The notes: generated by a model from the sequence alone, not told the origin. 64,000 nt of DNA from Janthinobacterium agaricidamnosum (GCF_003667705.1 NZ_CP033019.1:620001-684000); one strand, 5' to 3'; shown: positions 37,221 through 48,175, numbered from the stretch's first letter. Numbers and translations: made by a program.

Positions 37221-38500
37221 TGGCTGATCTCAGCATCGAATTTTGCGGCATCAAGGCGCCGAATCCCTTCTGGCTGGCGTCCGCACCGCCGACCGACAAG
37301 GCGTATAACGTGGTGCGCGCCTTCGAGGCGGGGTGGGGCGGCGTCGTGTGGAAAACGCTCGGTGAAGACCCGGCCGCCGTCAACGTCTCGTCGCGCTATT
37401 CCGCCCTGTACGGCAAGAACCGCGAAGTGGTCGGTTTCAATAACATCGAGCTGATTACCGACCGCTCTTTGGCAATCAACCTGCGCGAAATCACGCAGGT
37501 GAAAAAGGACTGGCCTGACCGCGCCATGATCGTCTCCCTGATGCTGCCCTGCGAAGAGCACTACTGGGCCGACATCCTGCCCAAGGTCGAGGCGACGGGA
37601 GCGGACGGCATCGAGCTCAATTTCGGCTGCCCGCACGGCATGCCGGAGCGCGGCATGGGCGCGGCCGTGGGCCAGGTGCCCGAGTACGTGCAGATGGTGA
37701 CCGCCTGGTGCAAGAAACATAGCCGACTGCCCGTCATCGTCAAGCTCACGCCCAACATCACGGACGTGCGCATGCCGGCGCGCGCGGCCAAGGCGGGCGG
37801 CGCGGACGCCGTCTCGCTGATCAACACCATCAATTCCATCACCTCGCTGGACCTGGACCGCATGGTGGCCTTGCCGATTGTCGGTGGCGCCAGCACGCAC
37901 GGCGGCTATTGCGGGGCCGCCGTGAAACCCATCGCGCTGAACATGGTGGCGGAAATCGCCCGCGATCCGCAGACGCGGGGCTTGCCCATTTCCGGCATCG
38001 GCGGCATCGGCAACTGGCGCGACGCGGCCGAATTCATCGCCCTGGGCGCCGGCTGCGTGCAGGTGTGCACGGCCGCCATGCTGCATGGCTTTCGCATCGT
38101 CGAAGAAATGAAGGATGGCCTGTCGCGCTGGATGGACGAGAAGGGCTATGCACGCATCAGCGATTTTTCCGGCAAGGCCGTGGCCAACACGACGGACTGG
38201 AAATACCTGGACATGAATTACCAGGTGATCGCGCAGATTAACCAGGACGACTGCATCAAATGCGGCAAGTGCTACGTGGCTTGCGAAGACACCTCGCACC
38301 AGTCGATTGCGCAACTGATCGACGCCGCCGGCACGCGCACATATGAAGTGATCAAGGAGGAATGCGTGGGCTGCAACCTGTGCGAAATCACCTGTCCGGT
38401 GCAGGGCTGCATCACGATGGTGCCGCAGGCCACGGGCAAGCCGTACATGAACTGGACGCAGGATCCGCGCAACCCCCGGGCATTGGCGGAATCGGTATAG
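37220..38500 (+). CDS. preA: Dihydropyrimidine dehydrogenase catalytic subunit PreA
   Basis: 426-residue FMN enzyme reducing uracil and thymine to dihydro forms with PreT. The N-terminal TIM barrel carries the catalytic Cys in ELNFGCPHGMPERGMG (C137). The C-terminus holds two ferredoxin clusters (C345, C348, C351, C355 and C382, C385, C388, C392). It matches the C-terminal half of the single-chain animal enzyme. Translationally coupled to preT; permease, dihydropyrimidinase and amidohydrolase genes follow in the same direction. Confidence 0.96.
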   Translation: MADLSIEFCGIKAPNPFWLASAPPTDKAYNVVRAFEAGWGGVVWKTLGEDPAAVNVSSRYSALYGKNREVVGFNNIELITDRSLAINLREITQVKKDWPDRAMIVSLMLPCEEHYWADILPKVEATGADGIELNFGCPHGMPERGMGAAVGQVPEYVQMVTAWCKKHSRLPVIVKLTPNITDVRMPARAAKAGGADAVSLINTINSITSLDLDRMVALPIVGGASTHGGYCGAAVKPIALNMVAEIARDPQTRGLPISGIGGIGNWRDAAEFIALGAGCVQVCTAAMLHGFRIVEEMKDGLSRWMDEKGYARISDFSGKAVANTTDWKYLDMNYQVIAQINQDDCIKCGKCYVACEDTSHQSIAQLIDAAGTRTYEVIKEECVGCNLCEITCPVQGCITMVPQATGKPYMNWTQDPRNPRALAESV

Positions 38501-38609
38501 GGCACGTTTTTTGCGTACGCATATTTTATAAACAGTTGCCCAACTTTGCAGTAAGCTAGGCCGCAGCCGTTTTTAAAACGCCCAACCTCCCAACCGATGG
38601 AGCATACCT

Positions 38610-40094
38610 GTGAACCACGACTATTCAGGCAACACGCAACTCTGGAATGAAGACCTGGCGCCCACCACGGCGGCGCAGCGCACCTGGCGCTGGTATCACT
38701 TTGCCGCGCTGTGGGTGGGCATGGTGATGTGCATTCCCGCCTACACCCTGTCGGCCAGCCTGATCGACAGCGGCATGTCCGGTTACCAGGCCGTGCTCAC
38801 GGTCTTTCTCGCCAACGCCATCGTGCTCTTGCCCATGCTGCTGATCGGCCATGCGGGCACCAAGTACGGCATCCCGTATGCCGTGCTGGCGCGCGCCTCG
38901 TTCGGTACCATGGGCGCGCGCCTGCCGGCATTGATGCGCGCCATCGTCGCCTGCGGCTGGTACGGCATCCAGACCTGGTTCGGCGGGCAGATGATCTACA
39001 CCTTGATGGGCGTGCTGATGGGCCATGAACTGGGCGGCGAGAAGATCGCGGGCCTGGGCATCAACGGCAGCCAGCTGTTGTGCTTCCTGGCCTTCTGGGC
39101 CATCCAGTTCTATTACATCCTGCATGGCATGGAATCGATCCGCAAGCTCGAAACCTATACGGCACCCCTGAAAATCCTGATCTGCTTCGTGCTGCTGTAC
39201 TGGGTGCACAGCAAGGCAGGCGGCGTGGCCAGCCTGCTGGACCAGCCATCGCAATTCATCCCCGGCGGTAAAAAGGCGGGCCAGTTCTGGAGCGTCTTCT
39301 GGCCGTCGCTCACCGCCATGGTGGGTTTCTGGGCCACCTTGGCATTGAACATTCCCGACTTCACGCGCTTTGCCAAGACGCAGCGCGACCAGATCGTGGG
39401 CCAGTCGGTCGGCTTGCCCGTGCCGATGGGTTTGCTGGCCATGCTGGCCGTGATCGTCACTGCCGGTTCGGTCGTCATGTACGGCAAGGCCATCTGGGAC
39501 CCCGTCGACCTGGCCAGCCGCATGACGGGCGCCGCCGTGCTGATCGCCCTGATCATCCTCCTGATCGACACGGTCAGCGTCAACCTGGCGGCCAACCTGG
39601 TGGGGCCTGCGTACGACTTTTCCTCGCTGGCGCCGAAGCAGATTTCATACAAGATGGGCGGCTACATCACGGCCTTCATCGCCATCGTCATGATGCCGTG
39701 GAAGGTGCTTGAGTCGACACAGGGCTATATCTTCACTTGGCTGATCGGCTACTCGGCCTTGCTGGGCCCCATCGCCGGCATCCTCATCGTCGACTATTAC
39801 TTTGTGCGCAAGACGCAGCTCGACGTCAGGCAGTTGTACCGCGACGACGGCGTCTACTCGTATGGCAATGGCTGGAACATGGCGGCGCTGATCGCCTTTG
39901 TCATCGCCGTGCTGCCGAATATCCCGGGCTTTTTGAACGCGGCCTTTCCCACGGCGTTTCCCGGCGTGGGCGAAGGCTTTAAAACCATCTACACCTACGC
40001 CTGGTTCGTGGGCGTGGCCATCGCCGCAGTCGTCTACGGCGTCATGATGAAGGGCAAGGTAGCTGCGCTCGTACAGCAGGCGCCCCAGTCCTGA
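38610..40094 (+). CDS. NCS1-family nucleobase/hydantoin permease
   Basis: 494-residue inner-membrane transporter with about 12 hydrophobic segments and NCS1 features: NEDLAPTTAAQRTWRWYHFAALWVGM near the N-terminus, ARASFGTMGARLPALMRAIVACGW, LALNIPDFTRFAKTQ, and VDYYFVRKTQLDV. The start is GTG with GGAG eight bases upstream. Its place between preA and dihydropyrimidinase suggests uptake of uracil, thymine or dihydropyrimidines; allantoin or hydantoin are other NCS1 substrates. Confidence 0.9.
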   Translation: MNHDYSGNTQLWNEDLAPTTAAQRTWRWYHFAALWVGMVMCIPAYTLSASLIDSGMSGYQAVLTVFLANAIVLLPMLLIGHAGTKYGIPYAVLARASFGTMGARLPALMRAIVACGWYGIQTWFGGQMIYTLMGVLMGHELGGEKIAGLGINGSQLLCFLAFWAIQFYYILHGMESIRKLETYTAPLKILICFVLLYWVHSKAGGVASLLDQPSQFIPGGKKAGQFWSVFWPSLTAMVGFWATLALNIPDFTRFAKTQRDQIVGQSVGLPVPMGLLAMLAVIVTAGSVVMYGKAIWDPVDLASRMTGAAVLIALIILLIDTVSVNLAANLVGPAYDFSSLAPKQISYKMGGYITAFIAIVMMPWKVLESTQGYIFTWLIGYSALLGPIAGILIVDYYFVRKTQLDVRQLYRDDGVYSYGNGWNMAALIAFVIAVLPNIPGFLNAAFPTAFPGVGEGFKTIYTYAWFVGVAIAAVVYGVMMKGKVAALVQQAPQS

Positions 40095-41507
<1,413 letters not shown>

Positions 41508-41517
41508 GGAGTTGACG

Positions 41518-42753
41518 ATGGATGCATTGCGTATCAATGGTGAGCGCCTGTGGGCAGCCCTGATGGAACTGGCGCGTATCGGCGCGACAGCGAAGGGCGG
41601 CGTCAAGCGCCTGGCCCTGACGGACCTCGACAAGGAAGGCCGCGACCTGGTGGCAGGCTGGGGCCGCGAGGCGGGCATGAGCATCACGATCGACCAGATC
41701 GGCAATGTCTTCATGCGCCGCGACGGCATGGACAATACCTTGCCGCCCGTGATGACGGGCAGCCATATCGACACGCAGCCCACGGGCGGCAAGTTCGATG
41801 GCAACTACGGCGTGCTGGCGGGCCTGGAAGTGGTGCGCACCCTGAACGATCTGAAGATCAAGACGCAGGCACCGATCGAGGTGGCCTTCTGGACCAACGA
41901 GGAAGGCTCGCGTTTCGTGCCCGTGATGATGGGCTCGGGCGTGTTTTGCGGCGCCTTCTCGCTGGAAACCGCGTATGCGGCCAAGGACACGGAAGGCAAG
42001 ACCGTGGGCGAGGAGCTGGCGCGCATCGGATACAAGGGTGAGCAGGTGCCGGGCGACCATCCGATCGGCGCCTATTTTGAGACGCATATCGAACAGGGCC
42101 CCGTGCTGGAAGACGCGGACACGGTTATCGGCGTGGTGCCGGCCGTGATGGGGCTGTCCTGGTACGACTGCGTGGTGACGGGCATGGAAGCACATGCGGG
42201 CCCCACGCCCATGGGCTTGCGCAAGGATGCGCTGCAGGTGGCCACCACCATCATGCAGGAAGTGGTGGCGATTGCCAACCGCTACCCGCCGTACGGGCGG
42301 GGCACGGTGGGCATGGTGCAGGTCTTCCCGAACAGCCGCAACGTGATCCCCGGCGAAGTCAAATTCAGCATCGACCTGCGCAACGTGAACGACGAGCTGC
42401 TCAACACCATGCACGGCGAGATCACGGCTTTCATCGATGCCACGCGCGAAAAAACAGGCTTGGGCATTTCACTGGAAAGAGTCTCCTACTACCCGCCATG
42501 TCCGTTCCACCCCGACTGCGTGGGCGCCGTGCGCAACGCCACGGCCAAACTCGGCTACTCCGTGATGGATGTGGTGTCCGGCGCCGGCCATGACGCCATC
42601 TACGCGGCCCGGCTGGCGCCGGCCGGCATGATCTTCGTGCCGTGCAAGGACGGCATCAGCCACAATGAAATCGAGGACGCCAAGCCCGAGCACCTGGAAG
42701 CGGGCTGCAACGTGCTGCTGCACGCGATGCTGGAGCGGGCCGTGGCCGTGTAA
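41518..42753 (+). CDS. N-carbamoyl-beta-alanine amidohydrolase (hydantoinase/carbamoylase family)
   Basis: 411-residue M20-superfamily enzyme (beta-ureidopropionase type), releasing beta-alanine or 3-aminoisobutyrate with CO2 and ammonia. Metal-binding motifs: TGSHIDTQPTGGKFDGNYGVLAG, FWTNEEGSRF and YFETHIEQGPVLE; the dimerisation domain has GMEAHAGPTPMGLRKDA and the C-terminal GAGHDAIYAARLAP. The ATG at 41518 has AAGGAGTTGACG upstream. Its stop is two bases from that of the converging UraD-AllC gene. Confidence 0.93.
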   Translation: MDALRINGERLWAALMELARIGATAKGGVKRLALTDLDKEGRDLVAGWGREAGMSITIDQIGNVFMRRDGMDNTLPPVMTGSHIDTQPTGGKFDGNYGVLAGLEVVRTLNDLKIKTQAPIEVAFWTNEEGSRFVPVMMGSGVFCGAFSLETAYAAKDTEGKTVGEELARIGYKGEQVPGDHPIGAYFETHIEQGPVLEDADTVIGVVPAVMGLSWYDCVVTGMEAHAGPTPMGLRKDALQVATTIMQEVVAIANRYPPYGRGTVGMVQVFPNSRNVIPGEVKFSIDLRNVNDELLNTMHGEITAFIDATREKTGLGISLERVSYYPPCPFHPDCVGAVRNATAKLGYSVMDVVSGAGHDAIYAARLAPAGMIFVPCKDGISHNEIEDAKPEHLEAGCNVLLHAMLERAVAV

Positions 42754-42755
42754 CC

Positions 42756-44510
42756 TCAGGGCTTGGGCTGGAAGTTGCGCAAAAACGCCAGCAGCGCGCG
42801 CGCCGCGATGTCGGCGTCGTCGGCCGTCATGGTTTCCAGCGGATTGTGGCTGATGCCGCCATTGCCGCAGCGGGTAAACAGCATGGCCACGTCGGTGATG
42901 GCGGCCATGGCCATGGCGTCGTGGCCGGCGCCCGACAGCAGCGCGTACGGTGCGATGCCGACGGATTCCACGGCTTGCGCCAGCTGCGCCATCAGCCACG
43001 GCGCGCATGGCGCCGCGCGCGCCGACAGCAGCAGTTCCAGCTGGTAGTCGATCTGGCGCCGCGCGCAGATGGCGGCGATGCCATCCAGAATATCGTCGAC
43101 GGCTGCCTGGCGCACGGCGTCAACGGCCGCGCGTATATCGAGCGACAGGGTGCAGGCGCCGGCGATCACGTTGACGGAGCCGTTGGGCACCTGCAGCTGG
43201 CCCACGGTGCCCACCAGCGCTTCGCCGTGGCTGCAGCGCTGTTCCACCAGCAGGATGATTTCGGCGGCCGCGCTGGCCGCGTCCTTGCGCATGGTCATGG
43301 GCGTGGTGCCCGCGTGGCTGGCCACGCCGCCCAGGCTGACCAGGTAGCGCGAGCTGCCGGCGATCGCCGTGACGATCCCCAGCGGCAGGTCGCGCTCAAG
43401 CAGCACGGGGCCCTGTTCGATATGCACCTCCACATAGCCGAGCAGGCTGGCCGGATCGCGCGCGATGGCGCCGATGGCGCTCGCCTCGTGGCCGGCGGCG
43501 GCCAGTGCGTCGCGCATGCTCACGCCATCCGCATCCAGCTGCTCCAGCAGCGACACGTCGAACTTGCCCGTCACGGCCGTGCTGCCCAAAAACGTGCTCT
43601 TGAAGCGCACGCCTTCCTCTTCGGCGAAACCGACGACCTCGAAATGAAACGGCAGTTTTTCGCCCCGTTCGTGCAGGTGGCGCACGACGGCGATCGGCAG
43701 CACGATGCCCAGCCGGCCATCGTACTTGCCGCCGTTGCGCACGGTGTCGTAGTGCGATCCCGTCATCAGGGTCTTCGCGCCCGGTGCGTTGGACAGATAG
43801 CGGCCGACGACATTGCCGACGGCGTCGATGTGCACCTGCATGCCCGCGTCCCGCATCCAGTCGGCCAGCTGCGCGGCCGTTTTGCGGTGCGCCGGCGTCA
43901 GGTAAGCGCAGGTCAGGTTGTAATCGCTGTCGCTCCAGCCGGCCAGCGTTTCCGCCTGCTGCATGATGGCGGGGCCGAAGTCCAGGCGCACGTCGAGCAG
44001 GTCGTTCAGGCGCAGTTCGGCAATGCGCTTGATCTGCCGCAGCGATTCGGCCAGTTCATCGGCGCGCCGGTTTTTCAGGCGCCGCGCAAACGTGGCGATG
44101 ATGTCCTGGCGCGTCAGGCCCTCGCCCGTCGGACCCTTGACGGCCAGGATGAAGGGAAAGCCGAACTTGGCGTTGTATTCGCTGTTGAGGCGCTGCAGGG
44201 TGGCGAATTCATCAGGGCTGCACAGGTTCAGGCCCGACTTGGCCTGTTCGCGCGTCGATTCCGCCGTCAGCTGCCCGGCGATGGCGGCCTTGCCGGCCAG
44301 TTCCGGGTGGGCGCGTATCAGTCCCAGCTGCTCTTCGGGCGAGGCTTGCGCCAGCACGCGCTGCAGCTCCGTCTTGAGGGCCGTCAGGCTGGCAAACGGC
44401 CGGGCGGCAGCCGCGCGCTGGGCGATCCAGGGCGAGTGTTCGTAGATGCCATGCAGGTGCGCGATAAAATCGGCCTGGCTGCCGGCGTTCAGGTCTGAAA
44501 GGGTGGTCAT
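42756..44510 (-). CDS. UraD-AllC fusion: OHCU decarboxylase plus allantoate amidohydrolase
   Basis: 584 residues joining two steps of urate breakdown. Residues 1-165 are OHCU decarboxylase (UraD), giving S-allantoin, with the catalytic region IRAHPELAGKAAIAGQLTAE (H68) and STREQAKSGL (E88). Residues about 172-584 are an allantoate amidohydrolase of the M20/carbamoylase type: TGSHYDTVRNGGKYDGRLG, FAEEEGVRFKSTFLGS, EVHIEQGPVLLE, GVASHAGTTPMTMRKDA and GAGHDAMAMA. The ATG at 44510 is the start of the UraD consensus. The enzyme between these two steps, allantoinase, is not in the fusion or the window. Confidence 0.92.
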   Translation of the reverse strand: MTTLSDLNAGSQADFIAHLHGIYEHSPWIAQRAAAARPFASLTALKTELQRVLAQASPEEQLGLIRAHPELAGKAAIAGQLTAESTREQAKSGLNLCSPDEFATLQRLNSEYNAKFGFPFILAVKGPTGEGLTRQDIIATFARRLKNRRADELAESLRQIKRIAELRLNDLLDVRLDFGPAIMQQAETLAGWSDSDYNLTCAYLTPAHRKTAAQLADWMRDAGMQVHIDAVGNVVGRYLSNAPGAKTLMTGSHYDTVRNGGKYDGRLGIVLPIAVVRHLHERGEKLPFHFEVVGFAEEEGVRFKSTFLGSTAVTGKFDVSLLEQLDADGVSMRDALAAAGHEASAIGAIARDPASLLGYVEVHIEQGPVLLERDLPLGIVTAIAGSSRYLVSLGGVASHAGTTPMTMRKDAASAAAEIILLVEQRCSHGEALVGTVGQLQVPNGSVNVIAGACTLSLDIRAAVDAVRQAAVDDILDGIAAICARRQIDYQLELLLSARAAPCAPWLMAQLAQAVESVGIAPYALLSGAGHDAMAMAAITDVAMLFTRCGNGGISHNPLETMTADDADIAARALLAFLRNFQPKP

Positions 44511-44583
44511 GGTTTTCCGATCATGCAAGCGGTGATGATAGCGCCCCGTTCCTGCCTCCATTATATGCGCGCGCTGATAGCGG

Positions 44584-45522
44584 CTATCGCTGCACCAGCG
44601 CCTTGGCGGCCGCGCTGACCTGGTCGCGCAGCCATTTGTGTTCGGGCGCCTGGTGCACGCGCTGGTGCCACAGCTGGTAAAAGCGCATGGGCGGGAATTT
44701 CAAGGGCACGGTGTACGTTTTCAGCGGCAGGGTCTTTTCATAGAAGCGCATGAATTGCCGGCCCGTGGTGAGCACCAGGTCCGTCTGCGTCAGCATGTAG
44801 GGGATCAGGCCGAAATACGCCGACTCCACCACCACGTTGCGCTGCAGGTTTTGCCGTTCGAGGAAGGAATCGATCACGCCGTGGTAGCCGGGCATCATCT
44901 GCGACGGTGCCACGTGGGGCAGGCTCAGGTAGTCGTCGAGCGTCATGGCGTCGCTGGCGGTGCGGCGCGCATAGGCGTTTTCCGCATGCATGGCGCAGAT
45001 GATGGGGTCTTCGAACAGCTTCGAGATGTGCAGGTGGGCGGGCGGCTCGTCCCAGTTGGCGATCACCAGGTCCAGGCCCCCGTCGGAAAGCTGGCGGATA
45101 TGGTCGATGCCCGGCCCCAGGCTGTGCAGCACGACGCGGCTTTTCGGCGAGCCGCGGCGCAGCAGGGCCACCACGTTGGGCAGGAACTGGCTGTCCAGGT
45201 AGTCGGGCGCGGCGATATGGAAGGTGCGCGCCTCTTCCTGCGCCACGAACGGCGTCTTCTTGACGAACAGGCTTTCCGTCTGGTCGAGGATGCGCTTGGC
45301 CGGATTGAGCAGGCTTTCGCCATGCTGGGTCGGCACCATGCCGCGCGCGCCGCGCACGAGCAGCGGGTCGCCCGTCAGTTCGCGCAGCTTGCGCAGGGAG
45401 GCGGAAATCGAAGGCTGCGGCTGATTGAGCTTGAGCGCCACGCGCGAGACATTCTTTTCCACCAGCAGCAGGTAGAGGATGCGGATCAGGTGCAGGTCGA
45501 GGTGTTGCGGCAGGCTGGACAT
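44584..45522 (-). CDS. LysR-family regulator of the urate region
   Basis: 312 residues: an LTTR winged helix (IRILYLLLVEKNVSRVALKL, NQPQPSISASLRKLRELTGD) and an effector domain (FHIAAPDYLDSQFLPNVVALL). The KLNQPQPSISASLRKL and ARGMVPTQHGESLL patterns resemble the NodD/PcpR-like branch. It is upstream of the UraD-AllC gene on the same strand and divergent from puuD. A T-N11-A box lies in the shared promoter gap, so control of the urate genes is likely (inference). Confidence 0.86.
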   Translation of the reverse strand: MSSLPQHLDLHLIRILYLLLVEKNVSRVALKLNQPQPSISASLRKLRELTGDPLLVRGARGMVPTQHGESLLNPAKRILDQTESLFVKKTPFVAQEEARTFHIAAPDYLDSQFLPNVVALLRRGSPKSRVVLHSLGPGIDHIRQLSDGGLDLVIANWDEPPAHLHISKLFEDPIICAMHAENAYARRTASDAMTLDDYLSLPHVAPSQMMPGYHGVIDSFLERQNLQRNVVVESAYFGLIPYMLTQTDLVLTTGRQFMRFYEKTLPLKTYTVPLKFPPMRFYQLWHQRVHQAPEHKWLRDQVSAAAKALVQR

Positions 45523-45541
45523 GTGACGGCGGCTCTGTTGT

Positions 45542-45573
45542 ATATCGATTTGAATATGTCAAATATACGATAT
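45542..45573. promoter_or_regulatory. LysR-type T-N11-A operator between LysR and puuD genes
   Basis: Nested palindrome: ATATCG (45542-45547) and CGATAT (45568-45573) flank ATTTGA-ATATG-TCAAAT (45548-45564), which contains TTGAATATGTCAA, a T-N11-A motif. It is 20 bases upstream of the LysR start codon and 81 bases before puuD. Confidence 0.6.
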
Positions 45574-45653
45574 TTTTCATGTGATGGGCGGTAAATCCGT
45601 TTATCTTGTGTAGATTGGCACGAATATGGGTTCGGTCTGACTAGAGGAAATTT

Positions 45654-46886
45654 ATGGAAGTATTTGCCTACCTGATTCCGTACGGCCTGGAGTGGCTGAA
45701 CCTGATCGTCCGCTGGCTGCACGTCATCACGGGCATCGCCTGGATCGGTGCTTCCTTTTATTTCGTCTGGCTCGACAATTCCATACGTCCGCCCGCGCCC
45801 GGCTCCGAGCTGGCGAAGAAGGGCGTGTCGGGAGAATTGTGGGCCGTGCATGGCGGCGGCTTTTATAACCCGCAAAAATACCTGGTGGCGCCCGCGGAAC
45901 TGCCGAAGGAGCTGCACTGGTTCAAGTGGGAAGCGTATTCCACCTGGCTGTCCGGCTTTGCGCTGCTCACCATCGCGTATTACTTCAATGCTCAGGCCAT
46001 GATGATCGACAAGGCCGTGGCGGACATCTCCAGCGGCCAGGCCGTCGGCATCGGTATCGCCACCCTGGTCATCGGCTGGACCGTGTACGACCTGCTGTGC
46101 CGCTCGAAGCTGGCGCAATATGAACTGTGGTTCGGCGTGACGGTGTTCGCGCTGATCGTCGGCGCCGCCTATGTGCTCACGCATTTGCTCAGCGGGCGCG
46201 CCGCCTACATCCACGTGGGCGCCATGATCGGCACCATCATGGTGGCCAATGTGCTGATGCTGATCATTCCCGGCCAGCGCAAGATGGTCGAGGCCATGGC
46301 TGCCGGCAAGCTGCCCGATCCCAAACATGGCATGAAGGCCAAGCAGCGCAGCGTGCATAACAATTATTTTACGTTACCCGTGCTGTTCATCATGATCAGC
46401 AACCACTACGCGATGACTTACCGCAACGATCACGCGTGGCTGGTGCTGGCACTGATCATGGCGGCCGGCGTCTTCATCCGCCACTTCTTCAACCTGCGCC
46501 ACAAGGGCCGCGTCGAGTGGCGTTATCCTGCCCTCGGCGTGGCCCTGCTGGTGGCCGTGGCCGTGGCCATCGCGCCGAAAGCGCCCGTGGCCCTGGCGGC
46601 CGCACCGGCGGTGGACCCGGCGGCGCAGTTCAAGAGCGTGCACGCCATCATCGCCCAGCGCTGCGCCACCTGCCATTCGGCCCAGCCCACGCAGCCGGGC
46701 TTCGCCACGGCGCCGGCCGGCATGATGCTGGATAATGAGACGCAAATCCGCCAGCACGCGGCGCAAATCTACAAGCAGGCCATCGAGCTGAAGGCCATGC
46801 CAATCGGGAACCTGACCAATATGACGGAGGCCGAGCGCAGCGAGCTTGGCGCCTGGCTGCAACAGACCATGCAAGGAGCAAAATGA
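45654..46886 (+). CDS. puuD: Urate hydroxylase PuuD with cytochrome c domain
   Basis: 410-residue membrane enzyme oxidising urate to 5-hydroxyisourate. The first ~300 residues contain several transmembrane helices with conserved His/Trp patterns (IVRWLHVITGIAWIGASFYFVWLDNS, WAVHGGGFYNPQKY, VHNNYFTLPVLFIMISNHYA). The C-terminal ~95 residues form a c-type cytochrome with CATCH (C337, C340, H341) and a likely distal Met382 (KAMPIGN). GAGGAAATTT precedes the ATG. Electrons presumably pass to the respiratory chain. The stop overlaps the next gene (ATGA). Confidence 0.95.
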   Translation: MEVFAYLIPYGLEWLNLIVRWLHVITGIAWIGASFYFVWLDNSIRPPAPGSELAKKGVSGELWAVHGGGFYNPQKYLVAPAELPKELHWFKWEAYSTWLSGFALLTIAYYFNAQAMMIDKAVADISSGQAVGIGIATLVIGWTVYDLLCRSKLAQYELWFGVTVFALIVGAAYVLTHLLSGRAAYIHVGAMIGTIMVANVLMLIIPGQRKMVEAMAAGKLPDPKHGMKAKQRSVHNNYFTLPVLFIMISNHYAMTYRNDHAWLVLALIMAAGVFIRHFFNLRHKGRVEWRYPALGVALLVAVAVAIAPKAPVALAAAPAVDPAAQFKSVHAIIAQRCATCHSAQPTQPGFATAPAGMMLDNETQIRQHAAQIYKQAIELKAMPIGNLTNMTEAERSELGAWLQQTMQGAK

Positions 46887-48118
46887 CGACGCACGCAGAA
46901 AAAATCACGGCCTGGATCGACGAACACTTCGACGAGGAAGTCGCATTTTTACAGAAGGTGGTGCAGCAGCCGACGGATACGCCGCCCGGCAATAACGCGC
47001 CCCATGCGGATCTGGTGGCGCAACTGCTGCAGGCGTATGGCTGGAACGCGGAAAAGCACGCTGTGCCGGCGGACCAGGTCGAGGCGTATGGCATGCAGAG
47101 CATCACCAACCTGATCGTGCGCCGTCCGTATGCGGCAGGCGGGCCGACGGTGGCCCTGAATGCGCATGGCGACGTGGTGCCGCCCGGCGACAACTGGACG
47201 TATCCGCCGTACGGCGGGCAGATCGACGGCGGCTATATCTACGGCCGCGCGACGGCCGTGTCGAAAGGCGATTTCGCCACCTATGTGTTTGCCGCGCGCG
47301 CGCTCGAAGCGCTGGGCATTCCGCTCAAAGGCCAGCTGGAACTGCATTTTACCTACGACGAGGAATTCGGCGGCTTGCTGGGGCCGGGCTGGCTGCTGGA
47401 ACAGCAGCTGACGAAGCCCGATTTCGTCATCGCCGCCGGTTTCAGCTACGGCATCGTCACGGCGCACAACGCCTGCCTGCAGCTGGAAATCACCGTGCAC
47501 GGCAAGTCGGGCCACGGCTCCATGCCGGAAACGGGCCACGATGCGCTGCAGGCGGCCAACAAGATCCTCAACGCCATTTACGGCCAGCTGCCGGAACTGA
47601 AAAAGATCAAATCGAAAGTGGCCGGCATCGACTCGCCCACCATGCTGGTGGGCCGCATTGACGGCGGCACGAATACCAATGTGGTGCCGGGCAAGGTCGT
47701 CATGAAGATGGACCGCCGCATGATTCCCGAAGAAGACCCGGTGGCGGTGGAGGCGCAGGTGCGCGCGCTGATCGAGGACGCCGTGCGCGACGAGCCGGGC
47801 ATCCGTATCGAGATCCGCCGCCTGCTGCTGTCGCACGCGCTGCGGCCCTTGCCCGGTTCCGAACAGCTCGTCGGCAGCCTGCAGAAAAATGCGCAAGCCA
47901 TCCTTGGCGAGACGATTCCCGCCGTCGGCACGCCCCTGTATGCGGATGCGCGCCTGTATGGCGAGCGGGGCATCCCCGCCGTGCTGTATGGCGCCGGCCC
48001 GCGCACGGTGCCCGAATCGAATGCGAAGAAGGCCGACGAGCGCCTGGCGCTCGACGACTTGCGCAAGGCCAGCAAGATCGTCGCCCTGACCTTGCTCGAT
48101 TTCCTGGCGCAGAAATAG
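46883..48118 (+). CDS. M20-family metallohydrolase with altered metal site
   Basis: 411 residues of the ArgE/DapE/ACY1 type, translationally coupled to puuD. HGD (VALNAHGDVVPPGDNW) and EE (FTYDEEFGGLLGPGW) motifs and the dimerisation domain (HGKSGHGSMPETGHDALQAAN) are present. The usual bridging Asp in the GRGxxDMKGG motif is absent: the sequence reads YGRATAVSKGDFATYVF. Some M20 subfamilies share this SKxDFA pattern, so it may define a subgroup rather than an inactive enzyme. The link to puuD suggests a ureide or amino-acyl substrate in purine breakdown, but the reaction is unknown. Confidence 0.85.
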   Translation: MTTHAEKITAWIDEHFDEEVAFLQKVVQQPTDTPPGNNAPHADLVAQLLQAYGWNAEKHAVPADQVEAYGMQSITNLIVRRPYAAGGPTVALNAHGDVVPPGDNWTYPPYGGQIDGGYIYGRATAVSKGDFATYVFAARALEALGIPLKGQLELHFTYDEEFGGLLGPGWLLEQQLTKPDFVIAAGFSYGIVTAHNACLQLEITVHGKSGHGSMPETGHDALQAANKILNAIYGQLPELKKIKSKVAGIDSPTMLVGRIDGGTNTNVVPGKVVMKMDRRMIPEEDPVAVEAQVRALIEDAVRDEPGIRIEIRRLLLSHALRPLPGSEQLVGSLQKNAQAILGETIPAVGTPLYADARLYGERGIPAVLYGAGPRTVPESNAKKADERLALDDLRKASKIVALTLLDFLAQK

Positions 48119-48175
48119 GGCGGGGCGCTTTGGCTTACAATGGGGCGACCACACTCTAGGTGAAGAAGAGCTCCA

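Noticed and set aside
38501..38609. RutR-like site TTGCCCA-AC-TTTGCAG before the NCS1 permease gene
   Set aside because: Only the left half resembles the consensus; the right half does not pair.
42846..44498. 550-codon plus-strand open frame over the UraD-AllC gene
   Set aside because: Antisense to conserved UraD and AllC motifs; composition of a mirror frame, no recognisable domain.
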